The notes under the pieces are model-generated. The model was not told the DNA's origin, did not search any database, and saw only the letters and a list, made by a program, of their open reading frames with translations. A program made the position numbers and the translations under genes. Source: an uncultured Eubacteriales bacterium (GTDB taxonomy: Bacteria; Bacillota; Clostridia; Oscillospirales; Ruminococcaceae). Taken from it: a stretch of DNA of 13,900 nt. This document shows positions 5,743 to 12,433 of this stretch, piece by piece. Location of the stretch: positions 1 to 13,900 of the forward strand of contig CABUOE010000046.1 in the NCBI GenBank assembly GCA_902493155.1. Direction: 5' to 3'. How positions within the stretch are numbered: the stretch's first letter is position 1; each line of letters begins with the position of its first letter.

Positions 5743-7473
5743 ATGCTCAAACGGTTTATCAGTTATTATAGACCTCATTGGAAATTGTTCTGCGCCGATA
5801 TGTTCTGCGCCTTTTTAGTGGCGGTGGCCGATCTTTTTTATCCTATTATCGCCAAAAATATGATAAACGACTATGTCCCCAACAAAAACCTCCGGCTTTT
5901 GCTCATTTGGGGTGGGACACTGCTGGCAATTTACTGCATCAAGGCGGGGCTTAATTACTTTATCCAATATTACGGCCATATCGTCGGAGTACGGATGCAG
6001 GCGGACATGCGCCGCGACGTGTTCAAGCGCCTCCAGAAGCTGCCGTTTTCCTTTTTTGACGAGAACAAGACAGGAACCATCATGTCCCGAATTGTCAACG
6101 ATTTGATGGATATCTCGGAACTTGCCCATCACGGCCCAGAGGATTTGTTTTTGTCGGTGGTGCTGCTCATCGGTTCCTTTGTCATGCTCAGCACCATCAA
6201 TTTACCGTTGACACTGATCATCTTTGCCCTGCTTCCTTTTATTGTCTTTTTTGCGGTGAAGATGCGGCGGAAAATGCACCATGCATTTCTGCGTACCCGG
6301 GAGGAAATTGCTGAAGTCAACGCCAGCATCGAAAATTCCATCGCCGGCATCCGGGTCTCGAGGGCCTACACCGCAGGCGGGCACGAAGAGAAAAAATTCG
6401 AAGTCCACAACCAGAACTTCCAGAAGGCCCGGGCGGCCGCTTACAAAGTCATGGGGATTTTCTCCGCTGGTATGGATTTGTTTATGGACATTCTATATCT
6501 GGTGGTGCTGGTGGCGGGCGGCATCTTTTTCTTTTACGGAAAAATCGATGTGGGCGAATTCGCCGCCTACCTGCTCTACATCAATATGTTTTTAAACCCT
6601 ATCAAACGGCTGGTGGCCTTTTTCGAACAGTTCCAAAACGGCATGACCGGCTTCAAACGGTTTGAGGAAATCATGGCGGAACAGGAAGAGCCAGAGGCCC
6701 CGGACGCCATAGAAATTGATAAACTAAACGGCGTCATTGACTTTGAGGACGTGAGTTTTCAGTACGAAACCCGAAACGGCGACGAAGAGCAGAATATGGT
6801 CATCAGTCATCTGACCATGCACATTGATAAGGGTAAGACAGTGGCTTTGGTGGGGCCTTCCGGCGGAGGGAAAACCACTCTCTGCCATCTGATTCCCCGG
6901 TTTTACGAGGTGACGGATGGGGCCATCCGTATCGACGGCTATGACATCACTGGGCTGTCCCGGTATTCCCTGCGGAAAAATATTGGGATGGTGGCCCAGG
7001 ACGTATTTCTGTTCACCGGTACCATCCGGGAGAACATCGCTTACGGAAACTTAGACGCCACCGACGAGGAAATCATCGAAGCGGCCAAAAAAGCCAATAT
7101 CCACGACTTTATTATGACGATGGAAGAGGGGTACGACACCTACATCGGCGAGCGAGGCGTCAAGCTGTCCGGCGGGCAAAAGCAGCGGATTTCCATCGCG
7201 AGGGTATTTCTTAAAAATCCGTCCATCCTCATTCTGGACGAGGCGACCTCCGCCCTGGACAACGCCACCGAGATGCTCATTCAAAATGCTTTGGAGGAAC
7301 TGTCTATGGGCCGGACTTCCATCGTCGTAGCCCACCGCCTGTCCACCATCAAAAACGCCGATGAAATTATCGTTTTGACCGACGAGGGCATCCAAGAGCG
7401 GGGTACCCATGAGGAACTGCTCCGGCAAAACGGCATGTACGCCCAGCTTTATCAGTATCAGTTTCGCGATTGA
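5743..7473 (+). CDS. ABC transporter half-molecule, MsbA/LmrA type (TMD-NBD), 576 aa
   Basis: An ATP-driven exporter half that would work as a homodimer or with a partner in the cytoplasmic membrane. Six membrane helices fit at about 15-37, 53-74, 135-152, 155-173, 243-265 and 271-291. The nucleotide-binding domain has Walker A GPSGGGKTT (371-379), Q-loop Q419, signature LSGGQ (475-479), Walker B ILILDE with catalytic E500, D-loop SALD and H-loop H531. All catalytic residues are present. ATG 5743 is the only possible start, since a stop lies four codons upstream; its ribosome site GGGAG is 14 nt away, which is long. No second half-transporter or substrate-binding protein is adjacent, so a homodimer is likelier. 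The substrate cannot be told: this family includes drug, lipid and peptide exporters. The ytqA-like gene follows after 15 bp. Confidence 0.95.
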   Translation: MLKRFISYYRPHWKLFCADMFCAFLVAVADLFYPIIAKNMINDYVPNKNLRLLLIWGGTLLAIYCIKAGLNYFIQYYGHIVGVRMQADMRRDVFKRLQKLPFSFFDENKTGTIMSRIVNDLMDISELAHHGPEDLFLSVVLLIGSFVMLSTINLPLTLIIFALLPFIVFFAVKMRRKMHHAFLRTREEIAEVNASIENSIAGIRVSRAYTAGGHEEKKFEVHNQNFQKARAAAYKVMGIFSAGMDLFMDILYLVVLVAGGIFFFYGKIDVGEFAAYLLYINMFLNPIKRLVAFFEQFQNGMTGFKRFEEIMAEQEEPEAPDAIEIDKLNGVIDFEDVSFQYETRNGDEEQNMVISHLTMHIDKGKTVALVGPSGGGKTTLCHLIPRFYEVTDGAIRIDGYDITGLSRYSLRKNIGMVAQDVFLFTGTIRENIAYGNLDATDEEIIEAAKKANIHDFIMTMEEGYDTYIGERGVKLSGGQKQRISIARVFLKNPSILILDEATSALDNATEMLIQNALEELSMGRTSIVVAHRLSTIKNADEIIVLTDEGIQERGTHEELLRQNGMYAQLYQYQFRD

Positions 7474-7488
7474 CCGAAAGGAAAGCCT

Positions 7489-8442
7489 ATGAATCCGAAA
7501 AATCCGTTTCCCTACAGCTTTAGCAACAAGCGATACCACACCTGGGATTATCACTTGAAGGAGCGATTCGGAGGGAAGGTATTTAAGGTGTCGCTGGACG
7601 GCGGATTTTCCTGCCCAAATATCGACGGGACGAAAGGAAAAGGGGGATGCACCTACTGCGCCTATTCCTTTAAACGGCAGAGCGCTGAGAATTTGCTCAC
7701 CCAGTTTCGGCAGGGGGTGGAGGCGCTCCACCGCAAATGGCCGGATGCCCAGCAGTACATCCCGTACTTTCAGGCCAACACCAACACCTATGCGCCGGTA
7801 TCCGAGCTGCGGGAAAAGTACGAGGTGGTATTGGGGGAACCGGGAGTGGTGGGGTTAAGCATCGCCACCCGGGCGGACGCTTTGCCGGATGAAGTGCTTA
7901 GCTATCTGGAGGAACTCAGCCGGCGGACCTATCTCATCGTCGAACTGGGGCTTCAAAGCGCTCACGACGATACGGCGAGGCGTATCAACCGGGGCCACGA
8001 TTATGCGACCTTTTTGGAGGGGGTACAGAAGCTCTCGGAAAGGGGAATTCCCATCTGTGTTCACATTATCAACGGCCTGCCTGGAGAGACGCGGGAGATG
8101 ATGGTGGAAACCGCGAAGCGCCTTTCCCAGCTTCCGCTTCACTGCATCAAGATTCATCTGCTCCACGTGATAAAGGGGACCAGGCTGGCGGAGGAATTTT
8201 TGCGGGGAGAATTTGAAGAGATGTCTCTTACTGATTACGTGGAAACCGTCTGCGACCAGCTTCAGCTGCTGCCGCCGGAAGTGGTGGTGCAGCGGGTGAC
8301 GGGAGATGGCCTCCGGGAGAGCCTCATCGCGCCGCTGTGGAGCCTCAAGAAATTTGTCGTCATGAACGAAATTGACAAAGAATTCTGCCGCCGGGATAGT
8401 TGGCAGGGGAAATATTATATCAAGGAGGAAGAGGCGCGGTAA
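7489..8442 (+). CDS. ytqA: YtqA/YhcC-type radical SAM protein (TIGR01212, COG1242), 317 aa
   Basis: Radical SAM protein with the spacing special to this family: C42-x11-C54-x2-C57 (CPNIDGTKGKGGCTYC) instead of CxxxCxxC. Other family stretches are the N-terminal YSFSNKRYHTWDYHLKERFG, YFQANTNTYAP, LSIATRADALPDEVL, VELGLQSAHDDTARRINRGH and IHLLHVIKGTRL. To my knowledge the Bacillus YtqA protein has been linked to mnm5-type wobble-uridine modification of tRNA (proposed name MnmL), acting with the methyltransferase YtqB (MnmM); I infer a similar role. No ytqB-like gene is next to it here. AAAGGAAAG precedes the ATG at normal spacing. It is cotranscribed with the ABC transporter, but no functional link is evident. 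The stop codon lies inside the terminator hairpin. Confidence 0.88.
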   Translation: MNPKNPFPYSFSNKRYHTWDYHLKERFGGKVFKVSLDGGFSCPNIDGTKGKGGCTYCAYSFKRQSAENLLTQFRQGVEALHRKWPDAQQYIPYFQANTNTYAPVSELREKYEVVLGEPGVVGLSIATRADALPDEVLSYLEELSRRTYLIVELGLQSAHDDTARRINRGHDYATFLEGVQKLSERGIPICVHIINGLPGETREMMVETAKRLSQLPLHCIKIHLLHVIKGTRLAEEFLRGEFEEMSLTDYVETVCDQLQLLPPEVVVQRVTGDGLRESLIAPLWSLKKFVVMNEIDKEFCRRDSWQGKYYIKEEEAR

Positions 8443-8460
8443 TGCCGTGCCTCTATTTAT
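8431..8460 (+). terminator. Terminator of the ABC transporter-ytqA operon
   Basis: GAGGCGCGG (8431-8439) pairs with CCGTGCCTC (8445-8453): 9 bp with one G-T pair and a 5-nt loop. The tail TATTTAT is weak. The ytqA stop TAA (8440-8442) forms part of the loop. Confidence 0.6.
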
Positions 8461-8499
8461 GCCTAAAAATAGAGAAAAATATTTGTATATAATTTATGG

Positions 8500-8528
8500 T
8501 GGAAAAGAATGGAAGGATACAGTATAAT
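8500..8528 (+). promoter_or_regulatory. Candidate promoter of the FAD oxidoreductase gene
   Basis: A perfect -10, TATAAT (8523-8528), 17 bp after a weak -35, TGGAAA (8500-8505). The start would be near 8535, giving a leader of about 100 nt. A second TATAAT at 8488-8493 has no convincing -35. Confidence 0.5.
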
Positions 8529-8539
8529 AGAATTAATCT

Positions 8540-8574
8540 AAAAAAATAATCCATCAAAAATTGGCTATTTTTTT
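8540..8574 (+). promoter_or_regulatory. A/T-rich leader hairpin with a T7 run before the FAD oxidoreductase gene
   Basis: AAAAAAATA (8540-8548) pairs with TATTTTTTT (8566-8574), with a small inner CCA/TGG helix. On the RNA it is a weak terminator-like stem a few nt after the expected start site. It may act as an attenuator or may just be A/T-rich sequence. Confidence 0.3.
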
Positions 8575-8635
8575 CTCATCAGGGAAGGATAATGATGATG
8601 GAACAGCTCTTATTAGAGTAAATAAGGAGGATTTT

Positions 8636-9805
8636 ATGAAATACCTGATGATTGGTGTCAGTGCCGCGGGAATGTCCGCTGTAAAGACGATTTTGGAAAA
8701 AGACCCTCAGGGAGAAATTACCGTTGTATCCAAGGATGACTGTCCCTATTCTCGCATTATGATGTACCGTTTGCTGGCGGGCGAGATGGACAAAAAAGGC
8801 ATTTTATTTGAAAAGGAAGATTTTCTTGACAAAAAGGGCGTTCAGTGGCATCGGGGCCGGGAAGCAGTCGGCGGGGATGTGCAGACGAAAACCATCCAGT
8901 TGGACGATGGCACCGAGCTGTCTTACGATAAATTGCTGCTGGCCACAGGCGCTTATGCGGTCATTCCGCCAATTCCGGGACTCAGGGAGGCGAAAAACGT
9001 CCATCCGTTCCGAAATCTGCCGGATGAGGAGGCGTTAAACCGATACTGCGGGCAAAACGTCAAGGCGGTCATCATCGGCGGGGGGTTAGTCGGACTGGAT
9101 GCCGCTTATGCGCTCTGTAAGCGGGGAATTCCCGTGGCGGTGGTCGAGATGATGGATCACATCATGGGCTTGCAGCTGGATTTCGACACGGCAAAGGAAT
9201 ACCAGAAGCTGTTTGAAAACGCCGGGGCGAAATTCTATCTGGGGCGCAAGGTGGAAAAAGTGGTGCTGGACTGCGATTTCGCCGATTCGGTGGAGCTGGA
9301 TAACGGGGCGTCCCTGCCCTGCGATGTGATCGTCGCGGCGGCTGGGGTGCGGCCCAACACCGCTTTGGCGGAGAAGCTGGGGCTGGAAGCAGGCAGGGGC
9401 ATCACTGTCAACGACAGAATGGAGACCTCGGTACCCGATGTGTATGCCGCCGGCGACGTGACCGGCCTTTCCGGTGTGTGGCAGAATGCCATGGCACAGG
9501 GAAAGGTTGCGGGCATTAACATGAGCGGCGGAGAAGCGGCCTATGAGGACCGATTTGCCCAGCGCAATATGTTCAACTACTTTGGCGAGATGGCGGTGAG
9601 CCTGGGTGACGTGAGCGCCCCTGACGCCGAAGTTCTCATCCAGCATGAGGGCAGAAGTACCATTAAGGTTTTCCACCGAGATGGCATTGTTTTGGGAGCG
9701 ATTTTGCAGCGGGATATTATGAAAGCGTCCCTCTGGCAGAAAATCATCGAAGAAAAGATATCGATTGAACCCTATAAGGCGGATCTGTTCCACATTGATC
9801 TGTAA
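8636..9805 (+). CDS. FAD/NAD(P)H-dependent oxidoreductase, rubredoxin-reductase / NADH-oxidase type, 389 aa
   Basis: A two-dinucleotide-fold flavoprotein (Pyr_redox_2). The FAD-binding start is GVSAAG (7-12), in place of the usual GxGxxG. Then come LLLATGA (about 100-106), the NAD(P)H-binding GGGLVGLDAA (148-157) and the second FAD motif VPDVYAAGDV (266-275). The C-terminal 90 residues match the reductase end domain. There is no CxxxxC redox-active disulfide and no conserved peroxidatic Cys context, which argues against a thioredoxin-reductase or dihydrolipoamide dehydrogenase role; transfer of electrons to rubredoxin or a similar small acceptor, or to oxygen, is the likely type of reaction. 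No acceptor gene is adjacent. I chose ATG 8636 because AAGGAGG lies 5 nt upstream and the FAD motif begins at residue 7; the frame stays open to 8561 but has no support there. Confidence 0.92.
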   Translation: MKYLMIGVSAAGMSAVKTILEKDPQGEITVVSKDDCPYSRIMMYRLLAGEMDKKGILFEKEDFLDKKGVQWHRGREAVGGDVQTKTIQLDDGTELSYDKLLLATGAYAVIPPIPGLREAKNVHPFRNLPDEEALNRYCGQNVKAVIIGGGLVGLDAAYALCKRGIPVAVVEMMDHIMGLQLDFDTAKEYQKLFENAGAKFYLGRKVEKVVLDCDFADSVELDNGASLPCDVIVAAAGVRPNTALAEKLGLEAGRGITVNDRMETSVPDVYAAGDVTGLSGVWQNAMAQGKVAGINMSGGEAAYEDRFAQRNMFNYFGEMAVSLGDVSAPDAEVLIQHEGRSTIKVFHRDGIVLGAILQRDIMKASLWQKIIEEKISIEPYKADLFHIDL

Positions 9806-9810
9806 AGATG

Positions 9811-9848
9811 AAATCGGCTGCGAGGAATTTTCCTTGCAGCCGATTTTT
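9811..9848. terminator. Terminator shared by the FAD oxidoreductase gene and lysA
   Basis: AAATCGGCTGC (9811-9821) pairs with GCAGCCGATTT (9836-9846). The inner AGGAA/TTCCT pairs extend it to about 17 bp, and it ends in TTTTT on the + strand. It lies 5 bp after the oxidoreductase stop and 9 bp after the convergent lysA stop; the - strand tail (TTTCATCTTT) is poorer. Confidence 0.85.
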
Positions 9849-9855
9849 GTGGTGT

Positions 9856-11142
9856 TTAGATGTCGTTTCGGACGATGTCCTCCAGGGAATCGCCTTTGAC
9901 GATGAGTCGGGATTTTCCGTCTTTCACCATGACAACGGGGGGAGTCTGGTTCCGGTTATAGTGGGAGGACATGGAGTAGTTGTAGGCTCCGGTAGAAAGC
10001 ACCGCCAGAATGTCTCCGGTTTCTGCCTGGGGAAGAGGGATATTTTCTCCCAGCAGATCCCCGCTTTCGCAGCATTTGCCCGCCACGGTGACGGTGCCCG
10101 AGATGGAGGCGTTTGCCCGGTTGGCGAGAAGCATATCGTATTTGGACTGGTAGAGGGCATAACGAGGATTGTCGCACATGCCGCCGTCCACCGCCACGTA
10201 AGTACGGATACCGGGAATTTTTTTGATGGAACCCACTGTGTAGAGGGTCGTACCCGCTTCTCCAACGATGGAGCGGCCCGGTTCGATGAGGATAAAGGGC
10301 TGGGGAAGGCCCAGTTCGGCAGCCTTGTCCTTCACCATGACCGAAACCGCTTTCATATACTCATGATAGGGGACGGGAGTGTCCTCGTCGGTGTATCGGA
10401 TGCCGAAGCCGCCGCCCAGGTTCAGGTCGGTGAGGACTGCACCGGTTTCCTTTTTGATGTCCGACAGGAAAGTCATCATGATTTCTGCGGTGTGGACAAA
10501 AGGCTCTGCGTCGAGAATCTGGGAACCGATGTGACAGTGGAGGCCCAAAAGTTTCACATTGTCCGCTTTCAGAGAAGCTTTGACCGCTTCCATAGCTTCT
10601 CCGGTTTCCAGTGCGAGGCCGAACTTGGAGTCAATTTGACCGGTGCGGATAAAGGAGTGGGTATGAGCGTCGACGCCGGGTTTGACCCGCAAAAGAATCG
10701 TTGCGGTTTTGCCCATATCTTTGGCCATGGCGCTTAAAAGGCTCAATTCGGTCAGGTTGTCGACAATAATGCGGCCCACATTGTGCTGAAGGGCCATCCG
10801 AAGCTCTTCAGGGCTTTTGTTGTTGCCGTGGAAGCAGACCTTTTCCATGGGAAAACCCACGCAGAGGGCGGTGTACAGCTCCCCAGCAGAGACCACGTCA
10901 ATGCCGATCTGCTCCTCTTTGGCGATGCGGTAGATTTCCTTACAGGAGAAGGCCTTGGACGCATAGCAGACAAGGCCCTTTCCCCCGTAAAACTCTTCGA
11001 TGGATTTGCGATAGGATTTCATGGCGCTGCGGATGACGTCCTCTTCCATCACATAGAGGGGGGTGTGGTACTCTTTTGCAAGAGAAACCGCGTCTACGCC
11101 CCCCAGCATCAGGTGGCCTTCGGCGGAAATCTTTCTGTCCAT
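9856..11142 (-). CDS. lysA: Diaminopimelate decarboxylase
   Basis: PLP enzyme that decarboxylates meso-diaminopimelate to L-lysine, the last step of lysine synthesis. The protein from ATG 11142 is 428 aa, the normal length for LysA. Seen: the PLP lysine in YASKAFS (K63), HIGSQ (204-208), LNLGGGFGI (241-248), IEPGRSIVGEAG (286-297, PLP phosphate and substrate binding), CESGD (358-362, active-site Cys of the dimer partner) and GAYNYSMSSHYN. ATG 11142 has a strong AAAGGGAG ribosome site 7 nt away and matches the usual start of the family (MDRKISAEGHLM). The frame is, however, also open upstream through a complete GNAT domain with no stop between, so a longer fused product is possible. Last gene of the lon-ysxC-GNAT-lysA series. 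In this organism the same DAP pathway also feeds DpaAB. Confidence 0.96.
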   Translation of the reverse strand: MDRKISAEGHLMLGGVDAVSLAKEYHTPLYVMEEDVIRSAMKSYRKSIEEFYGGKGLVCYASKAFSCKEIYRIAKEEQIGIDVVSAGELYTALCVGFPMEKVCFHGNNKSPEELRMALQHNVGRIIVDNLTELSLLSAMAKDMGKTATILLRVKPGVDAHTHSFIRTGQIDSKFGLALETGEAMEAVKASLKADNVKLLGLHCHIGSQILDAEPFVHTAEIMMTFLSDIKKETGAVLTDLNLGGGFGIRYTDEDTPVPYHEYMKAVSVMVKDKAAELGLPQPFILIEPGRSIVGEAGTTLYTVGSIKKIPGIRTYVAVDGGMCDNPRYALYQSKYDMLLANRANASISGTVTVAGKCCESGDLLGENIPLPQAETGDILAVLSTGAYNYSMSSHYNRNQTPPVVMVKDGKSRLIVKGDSLEDIVRNDI

Positions 11143-11640
11143 GGTGATTCTCCCTTTCTCTGTTAACCGTTTGTCCATGAGCGTTTTTTCCATGAGGTAA
11201 TTGCGGAAAACCTGCCCGCGGCACGATTTTTTCTGTTCTGTTATGATACGGTAGCCCTTGTGTTCAAAAAAGGGCTTTGCCGTAATAGAAGCTTCTGTCC
11301 GAAGGACGGCAACCCCTTGCCGCACGGCGATTTGCTCGATGCAGCAGCAGATGGCGGAGGCGATGCCCCGTCCCTGGTAGTCTTTGTGGACAAATAGGTG
11401 GTCGAAAACGCCATCTTTATTTAAGTCGCCGAAGCCTGCGATGACGCCGTCCATTTCAGCGACAACAAAGTCGCATCCATGAAAAACAGCATTCCAGTGA
11501 TCCTGGATAGGCTTTTCCGGCGCCCAGGCGTCCAATTGCTCTAAGCTGTAATCTGAGGCGTTGACGGTGTGGACCGTTTGGTAAAATAGATTTAGCAAGG
11601 CGCCTGCATCCGACTCCCGAAAATGCCTAAGCTTCAACAT
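11143..11640 (-). CDS. GNAT-family N-acetyltransferase, in frame with lysA and without its own stop
   Basis: A complete GNAT domain of the YafP-like type. It starts MLKLRHFRESDAGALLNLFY, has TVHTVNASDYSLEQLDAWAP (typical of the group), the acetyl-CoA pyrophosphate loop QGRGIA (residues 89-94) and the closing FFEHKGYRI. The ATG at 11640 has GAAGGAGA 8 nt upstream and overlaps the end of ysxC by 14 bp, so it is probably translationally coupled. After the likely natural end (NYLMEKTL, about residue 154) the frame continues through MDKRLTEKGRIT straight into the lysA ATG. Either a fused 594-aa GNAT-LysA protein is made, with LysA also made from its own start, or a one-base error hides a stop: the +1 frame has TAA a few codons before lysA. 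The substrate is unknown. The given end is the base before lysA. Confidence 0.85.
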
Positions 11641-12247
11641 CCGGGGTGTCTCCTTCGTCGTAGGATGCGATTTCTTCGAGGATTTCCCTGAGGACTTCCA
11701 CCCCTTCGCCGGTTTCGGCGGAAAAGGGGACGATGGTGATGTCGCCTCCACAGGGAATTTCATCGGCAATAGAGGCAAGCCGTTTCTGCCGCTGGGTTTT
11801 GTTCAGCTTGTCCATTTTGGTGAGAGCGATGATAAAGGGCTTCTCGGTTTCGATCAGGTAATTTACCATGTCCGTATCCAGCCGGGTGGCGGGGTGGCGG
11901 CTGTCGATGAGCAGCACCACCAGCTCCAGGCTGCGGCTCTCGTCGTTTAAATACCCCTCGATCAGCTCCGCCCATCTGATTTTTTCGGTTTTCGCCACTT
12001 TGGCGTAGCCGTAGCCGGGTAGGTCGACAACATGCACTGTGTCGTCCAAATCGTAGAAATTGATGGTGGCCGTCTTACCGGGAACCGCGCTGACACGGGC
12101 GAGTCCCTTTCGGTTAAAAAGCTTGTTGATGAGGGAGGATTTCCCCACATTGGAGCGCCCCGCAAAGGCGATCTCCATTTTCGAGGAAGGGGGAATCTGT
12201 TTTAAGAGCCCATAGGACGCCAGAAACGATACCTTGTGGTAATTCAT
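11627..12247 (-). CDS. ysxC: Ribosome-biogenesis GTP-binding protein YsxC/EngB
   Basis: Small essential GTPase needed for assembly of the 50S ribosomal subunit. The protein is 206 aa, close to the usual 195-210. G-motifs: G1 GRSNVGKS (30-37), G2 around T59 in PGKTATINFY, G3 DLPGYG (75-80), G4 TKMD (143-146), G5 SAE (176-178). The LPGYGYAKV stretch is typical of the EngB branch. I chose ATG 12247 over the in-frame TTG at 12256, which lies only 3 nt after the AAAGGA ribosome site; the spacing to ATG (12 nt) is long but acceptable. The C-terminal DEGDTPDVEA is acidic. Upstream lies lon, as in Bacillus (lonA-ysxC), with a 186-bp gap; downstream it overlaps the GNAT gene by 14 bp. Confidence 0.96.
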   Translation of the reverse strand: MNYHKVSFLASYGLLKQIPPSSKMEIAFAGRSNVGKSSLINKLFNRKGLARVSAVPGKTATINFYDLDDTVHVVDLPGYGYAKVAKTEKIRWAELIEGYLNDESRSLELVVLLIDSRHPATRLDTDMVNYLIETEKPFIIALTKMDKLNKTQRQKRLASIADEIPCGGDITIVPFSAETGEGVEVLREILEEIASYDEGDTPDVEA

Positions 12248-12284
12248 AAAAATCAATATTCCTTTCTGGACGTTTTAACCGGTT

Positions 12285-12380
12285 TTGCCTAGGGTAAGCG
12301 ATGACGAAAGCTTCCAAATAAGCAAAGTAATTTGGTCAATGCTTACCCTGCAAAAGTTGCCGTTATCATTTTTGCGGCAA
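12285..12380 (-). other. Structured region between lon and ysxC
   Basis: AGGGTAAGC (12291-12299) and GCTTACCCT (12341-12349) are perfect 9-bp inverted repeats. The arms continue as TTTTGC and GCAAAA, to 15 bp with a 2-nt bulge. Between them CCAAAT (12314-12319) can pair with ATTTGG (12330-12335). A further pair, TTGCCG/CGGCAA (12357-12362 with 12375-12380), lies next to it. It sits 40-130 nt upstream of ysxC. No known riboswitch or leader class is recognised. Confidence 0.4.
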
Positions 12381-12384
12381 AGGT

Positions 12385-12417
12385 AAAAACTCCATGTTTG
12401 AAAGTTTACTTTCAAAC
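12385..12417 (-). terminator. Hairpin after lon, possible weak terminator
   Basis: A near-perfect 22-bp palindrome: GTTTGAAAGT (12396-12405), TT, ACTTTCAAAC (12408-12417). It is 16 nt beyond the lon stop. On the - strand a T5 run follows, but only after 6 nt, so termination is probably partial; it could allow a set ratio of lon to ysxC transcript. Confidence 0.45.
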
Positions 12418-12433
12418 TGCTTCCCTTTCTGGG

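Noticed and set aside
9808..10737. 309-codon + strand frame opposite lysA
   Set aside because: Antisense shadow of a clear lysA, begins in the terminator region, and shows no recognisable domain.
11641..11778. 46-codon N-terminal extension of the GNAT frame
   Set aside because: It lies wholly inside ysxC in another frame, is rich in Ser, Pro and Lys, and a well-spaced ribosome site precedes ATG 11640.
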